A DNA stretch of 20,087 bases from Polynucleobacter meluiroseus (GCA_943323725.2 CALPIW020000005.1:1-20087); one strand, 5' to 3'; counted from the first letter of the stretch, positions 1 to 6,870 are shown. The notes: generated from the sequence alone by a model not told the origin. A program made the numbers and translations.

Positions 1-1229
1 CGGAGCTTGCGGCCGACGAAGGCTTCGCCGCGCTGCTTGGAAAGGCGCTGGAGCAGGAGCATGGCGCGGGCGTGGCGGTCGGCCTTCACCTCATCGGAGA
101 GGTGGCCTTCCATCTTGGCGCCCTTGGTGCCTTCTTCCTTGGAATATTTGAACACGCCGACGCGGTCGAACTTCGTCTCCTCGAGGAAGGCGAGCAGTTC
201 GGTGAAATCTTCTTCGGTCTCGCCGGGGAAGCCGACGATGAAGGTGGTGCGGATGACGAGATCCGGGATGCCGGCGCGCATGCGCCTGATCAGGTCGCGG
301 ATGTAGGCGCCGTCGGTCTCGCGCTGCATGGCGCCGAGCATCTTGTCCGAGACGTGCTGGAGCGGGATGTCGACGTAGCGGACGACGTGCTTGGATCGGC
401 CGATGGTCTCGATGAGCTCGTCGCTCCAGTGGGCGGGGTGCGTGTAGAGCAGGCGGACCCAGAAATCGCCTTCGATCTGGTCGAGTTCGCGCAGGAGCGA
501 GGCGAGCGACTCGCCCTTGGAGGAGTCGACCTTGCTGCGCGGATTCGGACGGGCGTCGGTCCAGCGGTCCATGCCGAAGTAGGTCGTATCCTGGGAGATC
601 AGGTTGATCTCCTTCACGCCCTCGGCGACGAGCTGGCGGGCTTCCTTGACGACGGACTCGACCGTGCGGCTGCGGTGGCGGCCACGGATGCGCGGGATGA
701 TGCAGAACGTGCAGGGGTGGTTGCAGCCTTCGGCGATCTTGATGTAGGCCGAGTGACGAGGAGTGAGTCGGAAGCGCGGGGTATCGAAGTCCGGGATGAA
801 GGTCGTGGTCTTGGCCAGGAACTCGGTCATGCCCGCATCGCCGCCCATGACCTTATGGATGACGGGGACGATGTTGGTGACCTGATCGAGGCCGATGAAG
901 GCGTCGACTTTCGGGAGCTCGACGCGGCCCTTGGCGCCTTCGACGACCGGGAGGGCGCCTTGGTAGCGCTGGGACATGCAGCCGGCGACGATGAGTTTCT
1001 GGCCCTTCTTGCGGGCGGTGGCCTTGCCGTCGCTCATCTCGTAGATGGCCTCGAGCGCTTCGTGCTTGGAGGCGTCGATGAAGGAGCAGGTGTTGACGAT
1101 CACGACGTCGGCTTCGGCGGCGTCCGGGGTCATGGACATGCCGGCCTTGGCGAGGTGACCGATCATGATCTCGGAATCGATCAGGTTCTTGGCGCAACCG
1201 AGGGAGACGAGGCCTACTTTGACAGACAT
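1..1229 (-). CDS. rimO: Ribosomal protein S12 methylthiotransferase RimO (3' end cut by window edge)
   Basis: RimO is a radical-SAM enzyme that adds a methylthio group to the conserved aspartate of ribosomal protein S12. My translation from the ATG at 1229 gives 409 codons and leaves the window before a stop; the family is usually near 440 residues, so only the C-terminal TRAM end is missing. N-terminal UPF0004 cluster cysteines are at about 12, 48 and 84 (contexts SLGCAKN, NTCSF, AGCMS). The radical-SAM motif EGCNHPCTFCIIP is at about 167-179, and its NHPC form fits RimO better than MiaB. Near the cut end FVGRKL is visible, just ahead of where TRAM would begin. The start is fixed by the conserved opening (MSVKVGLVSLGCAKN). 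The gene lies 44 nt downstream of rsmA on the same strand but has its own promoter-like sequence in that gap. No strong Shine-Dalgarno precedes it. Confidence 0.95.
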   Translation of the reverse strand, partial: MSVKVGLVSLGCAKNLIDSEIMIGHLAKAGMSMTPDAAEADVVIVNTCSFIDASKHEALEAIYEMSDGKATARKKGQKLIVAGCMSQRYQGALPVVEGAKGRVELPKVDAFIGLDQVTNIVPVIHKVMGGDAGMTEFLAKTTTFIPDFDTPRFRLTPRHSAYIKIAEGCNHPCTFCIIPRIRGRHRSRTVESVVKEARQLVAEGVKEINLISQDTTYFGMDRWTDARPNPRSKVDSSKGESLASLLRELDQIEGDFWVRLLYTHPAHWSDELIETIGRSKHVVRYVDIPLQHVSDKMLGAMQRETDGAYIRDLIRRMRAGIPDLVIRTTFIVGFPGETEEDFTELLAFLEETKFDRVGVFKYSKEEGTKGAKMEGHLSDEVKADRHARAMLLLQRLSKQRGEAFVGRKL

Positions 1230-1264
1230 GGCGGGATAAGGAGCGGAGACGGGACGGAATGCAA
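1230..1264 (-). promoter_or_regulatory. Putative leaderless promoter of rimO
   Basis: Reading the minus strand, TTGCAT (1264-1259) is followed after 17 nt by CCTTAT (1241-1236) and then 6 nt to the ATG at 1229. The first T of the -35-like element lies exactly 35 nt before the start codon, so a sigma70-type start would fall on the A of ATG. The -10 element is weak (three matches to TATAAT). The same spacing occurs before trpC, mazG and lpxK. Confidence 0.42.
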
Positions 1265-1273
1265 CCCCAGGCG

Positions 1274-2107
1274 TCAGAGGGTCAGCCAGGCTTCGGCCGG
1301 AATCGTCTCGGGTCGGGCCAGGCTGGTCAGCCCGTAGCGAGGAAGGTCGGCCAACCAGGCGGCGACGTCCGGGGCGTCGGGAAAGAGCTTCTTGGCGGCC
1401 GAGCCCACCTGTTTGCGGCGCTGGGTGAACAGCATGCGGGCGACCTCACGGGCGCGCGGGCTGAGCCGGCGGGCGTCGGGGCGGCGACGCAGGACGAGCA
1501 GGCAAGAGTCGACCTTGGGCGGCGGATTGAAGGATTGGGCGGGCACCGGATGGACCTTGATCTTGTCGAAGGCGAGATGGACTTGGGCGGTGACGGCGGA
1601 CCAATGTCCGGTCCCGACGTCGGCGGTGAGGCGCTCAGCGGCTTCGCGCTGGAGCATGAGCACCATCATCGACGGATGGGGGCCGGCGCAGATGGCATCC
1701 ATCCAAGGGGTCGAGATCGCGTAGGGCAGGTTGGCGATGACCTTGAACGAGCCGTCGGTCGCGTCGGTGAGGCCCGCCCGCGGGAAATCCACGGCATCGC
1801 CTTCCTTGAGATGGAAAGTCTGGGGAAAGCGCGGCAGCAGGGATTCCGTCAGGTGGAAGTGCATCGTACGATCGGCCTCGACCGCGTAGAGGTCCGCGCC
1901 GGCGCAGAGCAGGGTGCGGGTCAGGGTGCCCAGTCCGGGGCCGACTTCGACGACGGTGTCGCCGGACTTCACTTCGCCGAGTTCGAGCGACTTACGGACG
2001 ATGTTTCCGTCGATCAGGAAGTTCTGCCCGAGCCATTTCTTGGGCATGTGCGAGAGGCGGGCCAGCAGGTCCCGGGTCTCGTTCGCCGAAAGGGGGCCTT
2101 CGTTCAT
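1274..2107 (-). CDS. rsmA: 16S rRNA (adenine1518-N6/adenine1519-N6)-dimethyltransferase RsmA
   Basis: RsmA (KsgA) uses SAM to dimethylate two adjacent adenines in the 3' terminal hairpin of 16S rRNA late in 30S assembly. The 277-residue protein has the family opening KKWLGQNFLID at about 23-33, the SAM-binding motif VEVGPGLG at 53-60, and the catalytic NLPY motif at 126-129 inside VIANLPYAIS. The C-terminal third has the expected basic RNA-binding character (PPKVDS, TQRRKQV). The start overlaps the trpC stop in an ATGA, so it is probably translated by coupling from trpC; no Shine-Dalgarno is evident. rimO, another ribosome-modifying enzyme, follows 44 nt downstream. Length is normal and no key residue is missing. 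Confidence 0.97.
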   Translation of the reverse strand: MNEGPLSANETRDLLARLSHMPKKWLGQNFLIDGNIVRKSLELGEVKSGDTVVEVGPGLGTLTRTLLCAGADLYAVEADRTMHFHLTESLLPRFPQTFHLKEGDAVDFPRAGLTDATDGSFKVIANLPYAISTPWMDAICAGPHPSMMVLMLQREAAERLTADVGTGHWSAVTAQVHLAFDKIKVHPVPAQSFNPPPKVDSCLLVLRRRPDARRLSPRAREVARMLFTQRRKQVGSAAKKLFPDAPDVAAWLADLPRYGLTSLARPETIPAEAWLTL

Positions 2108-2895
2108 GCGGATTGCAACGCCTTCATCAGCTCGGCCGGATCGGCGGCGCGCATCAGGGACTCGCCGACCAGCAGGGCGTCGGCGCCGGCGGCCCGCATG
2201 CGGGCGGCGTCTTCGGCGGTCTTGATGCCGCTCTCGGCGACCTTCAGGACGGACTTGGGCATGTGCGGGATGACCCGTTCCGCGAAGGAAAGGTCGATCT
2301 GGAAGGTGGACAGGTTGCGGTTGTTCACGCCGACCATGTCGGGGTCGTGGCGCAGGGCGCGCTCGAGCTCGGCTTCGTCGTGCACTTCGAAGAGCGTGTC
2401 GAGCCCGGCGAGCTTGGCGGACCGGTGGATCGGACGGATCTCATCGTCGGTGAGCCCGCGCACGATGATCAGGATGCAACGCGCGCCGGCTTGGGCGGCT
2501 TCGAGCACCTGATAGGGGTGCACCATGAAATCCTTGCGGATGCAGGGCAGGGGGCGCGGCCAGCTGGCCTGGTCGCGGACCACGTCGACCAGGTCCTTGA
2601 GCTCGCCTTTGAAGTACTTGGTCTCGGTGAGGACCGAGAGACAGTCCGCGCCGGCGGCGAAATACGCGCGAGCTTGGGCGACGGCGTCGACGCCTTCGCG
2701 GATCTGGCCGACGCTGGGCGAGGCGCGCTTGACTTCGGCGATGACGGTTAGTCGTCCGGGGACCGCCAGGGACTGACGGAAGCCGGGCGACGAAGGGCGG
2801 CCCGCGAAGGCCGCCAGTTCGGCGTCGGTGACGGGACGGGCGAACGGGGCGATTTCCCGGCGCTTGGCGTCCATGATTTCGGTCAGCTTGTCCAC
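2104..2895 (-). CDS. trpC: Indole-3-glycerol phosphate synthase TrpC
   Basis: TrpC closes the indole ring in tryptophan synthesis, converting carboxyphenylaminodeoxyribulose phosphate to indole-3-glycerol phosphate. The 263-residue protein is a single TIM barrel with all family signatures: IAEVKRASPS at 52-61 with the substrate lysine K56, CLSVLTE at 85-91, CIRKDF at 118-123 with catalytic K121, GVNNRNL at 189-195, AESGI at 220-224 and LVGESLM at 242-248. Translation begins at a GTG (2895), supported by the conserved N-terminus and the promoter spacing in front of it. No other trp gene is in the window; trpC is instead the first gene of a unit with rsmA and rimO. It is divergent from mazG across 75 bp. 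Confidence 0.97.
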   Translation of the reverse strand: MDKLTEIMDAKRREIAPFARPVTDAELAAFAGRPSSPGFRQSLAVPGRLTVIAEVKRASPSVGQIREGVDAVAQARAYFAAGADCLSVLTETKYFKGELKDLVDVVRDQASWPRPLPCIRKDFMVHPYQVLEAAQAGARCILIIVRGLTDDEIRPIHRSAKLAGLDTLFEVHDEAELERALRHDPDMVGVNNRNLSTFQIDLSFAERVIPHMPKSVLKVAESGIKTAEDAARMRAAGADALLVGESLMRAADPAELMKALQSA

Positions 2896-2930
2896 TGGCC
2901 TTAAGCAAGCGCTCCCCGGGCTTCTGGCAA
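2896..2930 (-). promoter_or_regulatory. Putative leaderless promoter of trpC
   Basis: On the minus strand TTGCCA (2930-2925), 17 nt, TGCTTA (2907-2902), 6 nt, then the GTG at 2895. The hexamer begins exactly 35 nt before the start codon. Shifting the -10 by one gives GCTTAA. A short AAGG sits in the last 6 nt but is too close to the start to act as a normal Shine-Dalgarno. Confidence 0.42.
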
Positions 2931-2935
2931 TCGTT

Positions 2936-2970
2936 TTGACTCCCTACCTTCCAGCCTTCTGCATCGGCCT
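2936..2970 (+). promoter_or_regulatory. Putative leaderless promoter of mazG
   Basis: TTGACT (2936-2941) is five of six to the -35 consensus. It is followed by 17 nt, CTGCAT (2959-2964) and 6 nt to the ATG at 2971. The -10 match is poor. The spacing from -35 to start codon is exactly 35 nt, and no Shine-Dalgarno is present. It is divergent from the trpC promoter. Confidence 0.42.
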
Positions 2971-3630
2971 ATGCCCGGCATCGACCTCCTGCTTGCGACC
3001 ACCGCCCGACTCCGTGCTCCCGACGGCTGCCCTTGGGACCGCGAACAGACGCACCGCACCATCTGCGATTGTCTGGTCGAAGAAGTCGCCGAACTCGTCC
3101 AGGCCATCGACCGCGATGATGTCGAGAATCTCCGCGAGGACCTGGGGGACCTGCTCTTTCATGTCGCCATGCACGCCCAGATGGCGAGCGAAGCCGGTCA
3201 GTTCACTTTCGATGACGTGGCCCGGGAAGTGAACGAGAAGATGGTGCGTCGTCATCCCCACGTCTTCGGCGACGGCGCCAAGCTTGGTTCGTCCGACGCG
3301 GTCGTCACGCAATGGGAGCAGATCAAGCTCAAGGAGAAGGGCGCCAAGAAACCGACGGTCTTCAAGGACCTTCCGCCGTCGCTGAACGCGCTGCTCACCG
3401 CCCGCGAGGTCTGGAAGCAGGTGCGCAAGAAGCAGCTCGCCGTCGGCGACACGGTCGACGTGTCCGCCGTGGAGGCCCAGACTAAAGGTCTCACCGAAGC
3501 GTCGGCTGGCCGGCAGCTTTTCGCGCTCGTCGCGGCCTGCCGCGATGCCGGCATCGATCCTGATTCCGCCCTGCGTCGTCACACCGCCGGAGTCGTCGCC
3601 GAGGCCGAGCGACAGGCGCCGCAAAGCTGA
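2971..3630 (+). CDS. mazG: Nucleoside triphosphate pyrophosphohydrolase MazG
   Basis: MazG hydrolyses (d)NTPs to monophosphates plus pyrophosphate and is thought to clear aberrant nucleotides. The 219-residue protein opens with the typical LRAPDGCPWDREQTH at about 14-28. It has the magnesium-binding acidic helices EEVAE (37-41) and EDLGDLL (56-62), then RRHPHVFG, the hallmark that ends the first MazG domain. The C-terminal half is a shorter second domain with WEQIKLKEKG, so the protein is somewhat shorter than the 263-residue E. coli enzyme but has the two-domain layout. It is the first gene of a four-gene plus-strand run; the next start lies only 2 nt after its stop. Confidence 0.95.
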   Translation: MPGIDLLLATTARLRAPDGCPWDREQTHRTICDCLVEEVAELVQAIDRDDVENLREDLGDLLFHVAMHAQMASEAGQFTFDDVAREVNEKMVRRHPHVFGDGAKLGSSDAVVTQWEQIKLKEKGAKKPTVFKDLPPSLNALLTAREVWKQVRKKQLAVGDTVDVSAVEAQTKGLTEASAGRQLFALVAACRDAGIDPDSALRRHTAGVVAEAERQAPQS

Positions 3631-3632
3631 GC

Positions 3633-4358
3633 ATGGAACAGGACGATCAGCCGATCACGGTGCACGTCGCGGGTAAGGCCGTGCAGGTCTGGCCGAAGGT
3701 CTCCGTCCGTACCACGCGTGTCCGTCTGTCGGTGAAGCCCGGCCCGAAGGTCGTCCTTTCCTATCCGCCGCACGCTTCGCATGCTTCGGCGCTGGCCTTC
3801 TTGCGGGACAATCTTCCTTGGCTCGAGCGGGTGCTCGCCAAGGCCCGCACGGTGCAGCCGTCCCTGACTTCGCATCTGCGCAAGTTCCCTTGGGTCACCT
3901 TGGATGATCGTCTGCTGGCCATCGAGCTGGAGCAGGGGACGCGTGGCTCCATCCGCATCTCCAAGACCGAGGACAAGGTCAGCCTGGTCATGCCTTCGGC
4001 GGATCCCGAGCCGGGTGCCGTCCGGGTCGTCCGGCGGCTTGCCGAGACGGGACTGTCCCTTGCCGTCGACCGTCTCAGCCGCAAGGTCGGGGTCACGGTC
4101 GAGCAGGTGAGCGTGCGCGACCAGACCACCCGCTGGGGTTCATGCTCCGCCACGGGGACGCTTTCGCTCAACTGGCGGTTGATCCTGCTGCCGCCGATGC
4201 TCCACGACCACGTGATCCTGCATGAGCTCTCCCATCGCCGTCACATGGACCACTCGGACCGTTTCTGGAATCAGCTCGCGGCCTGGGATCCCGATTGGAA
4301 GAAGCACGACCGCGAGCTGACCAAACGGTGGAACATCATCATGGATCTCGGACGATGA
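3633..4358 (+). CDS. YgjP/DUF45-type zinc metallopeptidase (M48-like)
   Basis: This is a 241-residue member of the YgjP-like (PF01863, DUF45) family, predicted soluble zinc-dependent peptidases related to SprT and M48 proteins. The zinc motif HELSH is at 197-201. A third histidine (H207) lies in the family's MDHSDRFW context, and the conserved RWGSCSATGTLSLNWRL block is at 168-184. There is no signal peptide or membrane segment. Substrates of this family are generally unknown. The gene starts 2 nt after the mazG stop and its own stop overlaps the next start (ATGA), so it is almost certainly cotranscribed. No Shine-Dalgarno is visible, which fits translational coupling. I am confident of the family but not of the biological role. 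Confidence 0.9.
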   Translation: MEQDDQPITVHVAGKAVQVWPKVSVRTTRVRLSVKPGPKVVLSYPPHASHASALAFLRDNLPWLERVLAKARTVQPSLTSHLRKFPWVTLDDRLLAIELEQGTRGSIRISKTEDKVSLVMPSADPEPGAVRVVRRLAETGLSLAVDRLSRKVGVTVEQVSVRDQTTRWGSCSATGTLSLNWRLILLPPMLHDHVILHELSHRRHMDHSDRFWNQLAAWDPDWKKHDRELTKRWNIIMDLGR

Positions 4359-4903
4359 CACACCGTGAAGTCGGCCAGTCACCGGACGAGGTCTTCGACA
4401 TCGTCGACGAGCATGACCGTGTCATCGGACGGGAGTTTCGGCGGGAGATCCATCGTCGTTCGCTCCGGCATCGCGCCATCCATATCTTCTGGCTGCGTTC
4501 GGACGGCCAGCTCTGCCTCCAGCGGCGTTCCTATGCCAAGGATAACTGTCCAGGGCTGCTCAGCACCTCCTGCGCGGGGCACGTCGACTCGGGTGAAGAT
4601 TACCTGACCGCCGCCGTCCGCGAACTCCGCGAGGAATTGGGTGTTTCCGTGGCGCCGGCCGCCCTGCAGGAGATCGATTACGCCCCCTGCCATCCGGAAC
4701 TCGGTCATGAGTTCGTCCGCAGCTATCTGCTAAGGGGCGATCATGCGGTCACCGTCGCCGCGTTCGAGGTGGACTCGGTGCTGTGGCGGACACCCGCCGA
4801 GACGGCGGCCTGGGTTGCGGCCGAGCCGGAGATGTTCTCGACCCCGCTCTGTCATCTCTTGGGCCGGGCGGCGGTACGTCAGGCTCTCGGCCTGCCGGCG
4901 TAA
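4355..4903 (+). CDS. Nudix hydrolase, YfcD / isopentenyl-diphosphate isomerase-like
   Basis: This is a 182-residue Nudix protein. The full box is present from G in GHVDSGE to REELGV (pattern GX5EX7REUXEEXGU). The opening FDIVDEHDRVIG and the segment RHRAIHIFW match the YfcD and IPP isomerase-like branch, usually annotated as a Nudix hydrolase of unknown substrate. A cysteine lies two residues before the Nudix glycine (SCAGH). In true type I isomerases the catalytic cysteine sits directly before it (CGH), so isomerase activity is uncertain. I chose the ATG at 4355, which overlaps the stop of the metallopeptidase gene in ATGA; an in-frame start further upstream would overlap that gene by 64 nt and is unlikely. 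Confidence 0.88.
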   Translation: MTHREVGQSPDEVFDIVDEHDRVIGREFRREIHRRSLRHRAIHIFWLRSDGQLCLQRRSYAKDNCPGLLSTSCAGHVDSGEDYLTAAVRELREELGVSVAPAALQEIDYAPCHPELGHEFVRSYLLRGDHAVTVAAFEVDSVLWRTPAETAAWVAAEPEMFSTPLCHLLGRAAVRQALGLPA

Positions 4904-4926
4904 TGGGTTGAAATATCGGCCGGGGG

Positions 4927-5601
4927 GTGAGAGAGAAGGGCGTGCCTGCGAACCGTCCAGAGACCCCCGATGCGCCTTTCGTGGTGCCTTGGTATCATTG
5001 GCTCTGGGTGGCGCCGTCGGCGTTGATGCTTCGGCTCTGGCTGTCGACCCTGCGTTTCCGTAGCGATCTGGACCGTTTCGACGACGCCGACGGTCCTTCC
5101 GTCGTCCTCCTCTGGCACGATAAGCTCTTCATCGCTCCTTTGATCGGCCAACGGCTCTTCGGCCGTCCGATCTCGGCCCTCATCAGCACGAGCAAGGACG
5201 GAGCCTGGCTGGTCGCTTTCTTCAGGCTGATGGGCATCACCGCCGTGCGCGGTTCGTCCAATCGCCGCGGCGCCGCCGCCTTGATCGCGTTGACGCGCGC
5301 CATGCGGGCGGGACACCACGCCGGCATCACCCCCGACGGACCGAAAGGGCCGGCGCTCGTCTTCAAGCCTGGGGCCATCGCGCTCTCCCGTCTGACCGGA
5401 CGTCCGTTCCTGCTGATAGGTATCCGTTACGCCTCTTGCATACGTTTCGGCAGCTGGGATCGTTTCGCGATGCCGCTGCCATTCACCCGCGTCGATCTTA
5501 CCGTCGTGCGCGAGGCGGTGCCCGCCGAGGGCGAAGACGACGAAGCCGTGGCGGCGCGTCTGCAGGAAAGCCTGCGGGCGATTTCGGCCGACCCGGCCTG
5601 A
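4927..5601 (+). CDS. DUF374 family lysophospholipid acyltransferase-like protein
   Basis: This 224-residue protein belongs to the DUF374 branch of the LPLAT acyltransferases, which transfer acyl chains to lipid or lipid A-like acceptors at the inner membrane. The N-terminus has one hydrophobic segment (about 21-40). The catalytic block is WHDKLF at 63-68, followed by RGSSNRRG at 108-115 and TPDGPKGP at 135-142, all diagnostic of DUF374. The start is uncertain. GTG at 4927 has a run of G before it; the in-frame GTG at 4942 has AGAAGG just upstream but very close. It is the last gene of the mazG run. Its stop is 3 bp from the convergent ribE stop and lies in a palindrome. The exact acceptor cannot be told from sequence. 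Confidence 0.87.
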   Translation: MREKGVPANRPETPDAPFVVPWYHWLWVAPSALMLRLWLSTLRFRSDLDRFDDADGPSVVLLWHDKLFIAPLIGQRLFGRPISALISTSKDGAWLVAFFRLMGITAVRGSSNRRGAAALIALTRAMRAGHHAGITPDGPKGPALVFKPGAIALSRLTGRPFLLIGIRYASCIRFGSWDRFAMPLPFTRVDLTVVREAVPAEGEDDEAVAARLQESLRAISADPA

Positions 5602-5611
5602 GGCTCAGGCC
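5595..5611. repeat. 17-nt palindrome holding the stop codons of two convergent genes
   Basis: GGCCTGAG (5595-5602), one central G, CTCAGGCC (5604-5611): perfect 8-nt arms. The acyltransferase TGA (5599-5601) and the ribE TGA (5607-5605 on the minus strand) both lie inside it. As RNA it could form a 5-6 bp stem on either strand. No T-tract follows on either side, so it is at best a weak bidirectional terminator. Confidence 0.6.
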
Positions 5612-6195
5612 TTGCCGAGGAGTTTCTCCGCGTACTTCGCGAGGAGATCCGACTCGAGGTTCACCCGATCGCCGGTCTTCCGACGGGATAGGTTCGTGAC
5701 TTCGAGGGTGTGGGGAATCAGCCAGATGCGGAAGCCGCCCGGGATCAGGTCGGCCACCGTCAGGGACATGCCGTCCACGGCCACGCAGCCCTTGCGGACC
5801 ACGTGACGGAGCAAGGCTTCCGGCGCGGCGATATCGAGTTTCCAGTCGGCGCCCTCGCGTCCGAGGAAGGCGATCGTGCCGACGCCATCGATATGGCCGG
5901 TCACGAAGTGGCCGCCCATGCGGTCGGTCGGCAGGAGGCTAGGCTCGATGTTCACGATGCCGCTGGCGGTCAGCTCGCCCAGGTTGGTGAGGCGTAAGGT
6001 CTCGGCCAGCAGGTCGAAGCTTGCGGTGTCGCCTCGCGGGTCGACGACCGTCAGGCAGCAGCCGTTCGTGGCGATGCTGTCGCCGGCTCGGGCGGAGGCC
6101 AGGATGGGGTGGGAAAGGGTGAGGCGGGCACCGTCGGCTTCCCGGGGGGAAAGCGAGATGACTTTGGCGGCGCCTTGGACGAGCCCAGTGAACAT
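5605..6195 (-). CDS. ribE: Riboflavin synthase, alpha subunit
   Basis: This enzyme dismutates two molecules of 6,7-dimethyl-8-ribityllumazine to riboflavin, the last step of vitamin B2 synthesis. The 196-residue length and two lumazine-binding repeats are standard. Repeat one has the invariant opening MFTGL, GDSIATNGCCLTV and GGHFVTGHIDG. Repeat two has GCVAVDGMSLTV, IPHTLEVTN and VNLESDLLAKY. The start is certain because MFTGL is the universal N-terminus. Upstream is unusual: only 38 nt separate it from tatA, and most of that is an intrinsic terminator whose T-run ends 5-6 nt before the ATG, leaving no room for a normal ribosome binding site. No FMN riboswitch or other rib gene is seen. The symbol follows common bacterial use; E. 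coli calls it ribC. Confidence 0.97.
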   Translation of the reverse strand: MFTGLVQGAAKVISLSPREADGARLTLSHPILASARAGDSIATNGCCLTVVDPRGDTASFDLLAETLRLTNLGELTASGIVNIEPSLLPTDRMGGHFVTGHIDGVGTIAFLGREGADWKLDIAAPEALLRHVVRKGCVAVDGMSLTVADLIPGGFRIWLIPHTLEVTNLSRRKTGDRVNLESDLLAKYAEKLLGKA

Positions 6196-6200
6196 CTGGC

Positions 6201-6230
6201 AATAAAAAGGGGCCTTGGCAGGCCCCTCAG
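6201..6230 (-). terminator. Intrinsic terminator downstream of tatA, abutting ribE
   Basis: On the minus strand AGGGGCC (6227-6221), loop TGCCAA, GGCCCCT (6214-6208), then TTTTATT. A 7-bp GC-rich stem followed at once by a T-run is a textbook rho-independent terminator. It starts a few nt after the tatA stop (TAA at 6236-6234). The final TTTTAT could also serve as a -10-like element 6 nt before the ribE ATG. It is the only clear intrinsic terminator I see in the window. Confidence 0.82.
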
Positions 6231-6233
6231 GTC

Positions 6234-6530
6234 TTAGTTCTGTTTGCCGTCTTGCGCCCGCTTGGCGCGTTCTTCGGCTTCGATCTTGGCCCGAACCGCG
6301 GCGCGTTCTTCTTCCTCGATCTGTTTCTGGCGGAATTTCTTGCGCTCGTCTTCTTCGACGGCGCTGCGGACTTCGTCTTCGACCTCGTCGGAAGCCTTCT
6401 TGAATTCGCGCTTAGCCTTGCCGAGTCCGCGGGCGAGCTCGGGGAGCTTGGAACCTCCGAACAGAAGGAGGACGACGAAAAGCACGACCCAGATTACAGG
6501 TCCGTCAAATACGGCGAGAGGGAGATTCAT
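6234..6530 (-). CDS. tatA: Sec-independent protein translocase TatA/TatE
   Basis: TatA forms the pore-like assembly of the twin-arginine pathway that exports folded proteins across the inner membrane. The 98-residue protein has a short N-terminal transmembrane helix (about 11-24), the invariant FG at the hinge (24-25) and the amphipathic helix with FGGSKLPELARGLGKAKREF, as in the family. Residues about 45-98 form a highly charged Glu/Lys/Arg-rich tail, likely helical and longer than in many TatA proteins. tatB and tatC are not adjacent. The gene is a single unit: its own terminator follows it and it is divergent from acylphosphatase across 58 bp. Confidence 0.95.
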   Translation of the reverse strand: MNLPLAVFDGPVIWVVLFVVLLLFGGSKLPELARGLGKAKREFKKASDEVEDEVRSAVEEDERKKFRQKQIEEEERAAVRAKIEAEERAKRAQDGKQN

Positions 6531-6588
6531 GTTCAGATTGCGATTGCTGTGATTAAGGTAGGGTCAAATATTTCCAGAAGTTAAGGCT
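6531..6588. promoter_or_regulatory. Divergent tatA / acyP promoter region
   Basis: This 58-bp stretch is the most AT-rich of the intergenic regions. For tatA (minus), TTGACC lies at 6567-6562, 37 nt before the start, with CGCAAT ending 6 nt before it. For acyP (plus), TTGCTG (6544-6549), 17 nt, AATATT (6567-6572), then a short leader with AAGG (6583-6586) before the ATG at 6589. The two putative promoters overlap. The hexamers are only partial matches. Confidence 0.3.
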
Positions 6589-6870
6589 ATGTCAACCCAT
6601 GTCTCCCATCGCGATGTCTGGTACGTCGGACATGTCCAAGGGGTCGGTTTTCGTGCCCAAGTCCTCAGTCTGGCCCGTGGATATGACGTTACCGGCTATG
6701 TCCAGAACCTCGCCGACGGCCGGGTCTACCTCCATGCCGAGGGGGCGGAGACCGAAGTCGAAGCTTTCACCGACCAGATCGCCAAGTCCCTCGACGGCCA
6801 TATCCGCGGCGAGGAAATCAAGACTTTCGCCGGCTTGCGCACCTGCACCGACTTTTCCATCCGCCGATGA
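6589..6870 (+). CDS. acyP: Acylphosphatase
   Basis: This small cytoplasmic enzyme hydrolyses the carboxyl-phosphate bond of acyl phosphates such as acetyl phosphate or 1,3-bisphosphoglycerate. The 93-residue length is typical. The signature GHVQGVGFR is near the N-terminus (about 14-22) and supplies the phosphate-binding arginine. The second signature GYVQNLADGRVYLHAEG (about 36-52) carries the catalytic asparagine. AAGG precedes the ATG by 2 nt, and an upstream promoter-like pair is present. The stop overlaps the start of the ABC ATPase gene by ATGA, so acyP leads this four-gene unit. Whether it has a functional tie to the transporter is unknown. Confidence 0.95.
   Translation: MSTHVSHRDVWYVGHVQGVGFRAQVLSLARGYDVTGYVQNLADGRVYLHAEGAETEVEAFTDQIAKSLDGHIRGEEIKTFAGLRTCTDFSIRR

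Noticed and set aside
5605..6236. FMN riboswitch or rib-gene leader before ribE
   Set aside because: Only 38 nt separate tatA from ribE, and they hold a simple terminator hairpin; there is no room for or trace of the conserved riboswitch core.
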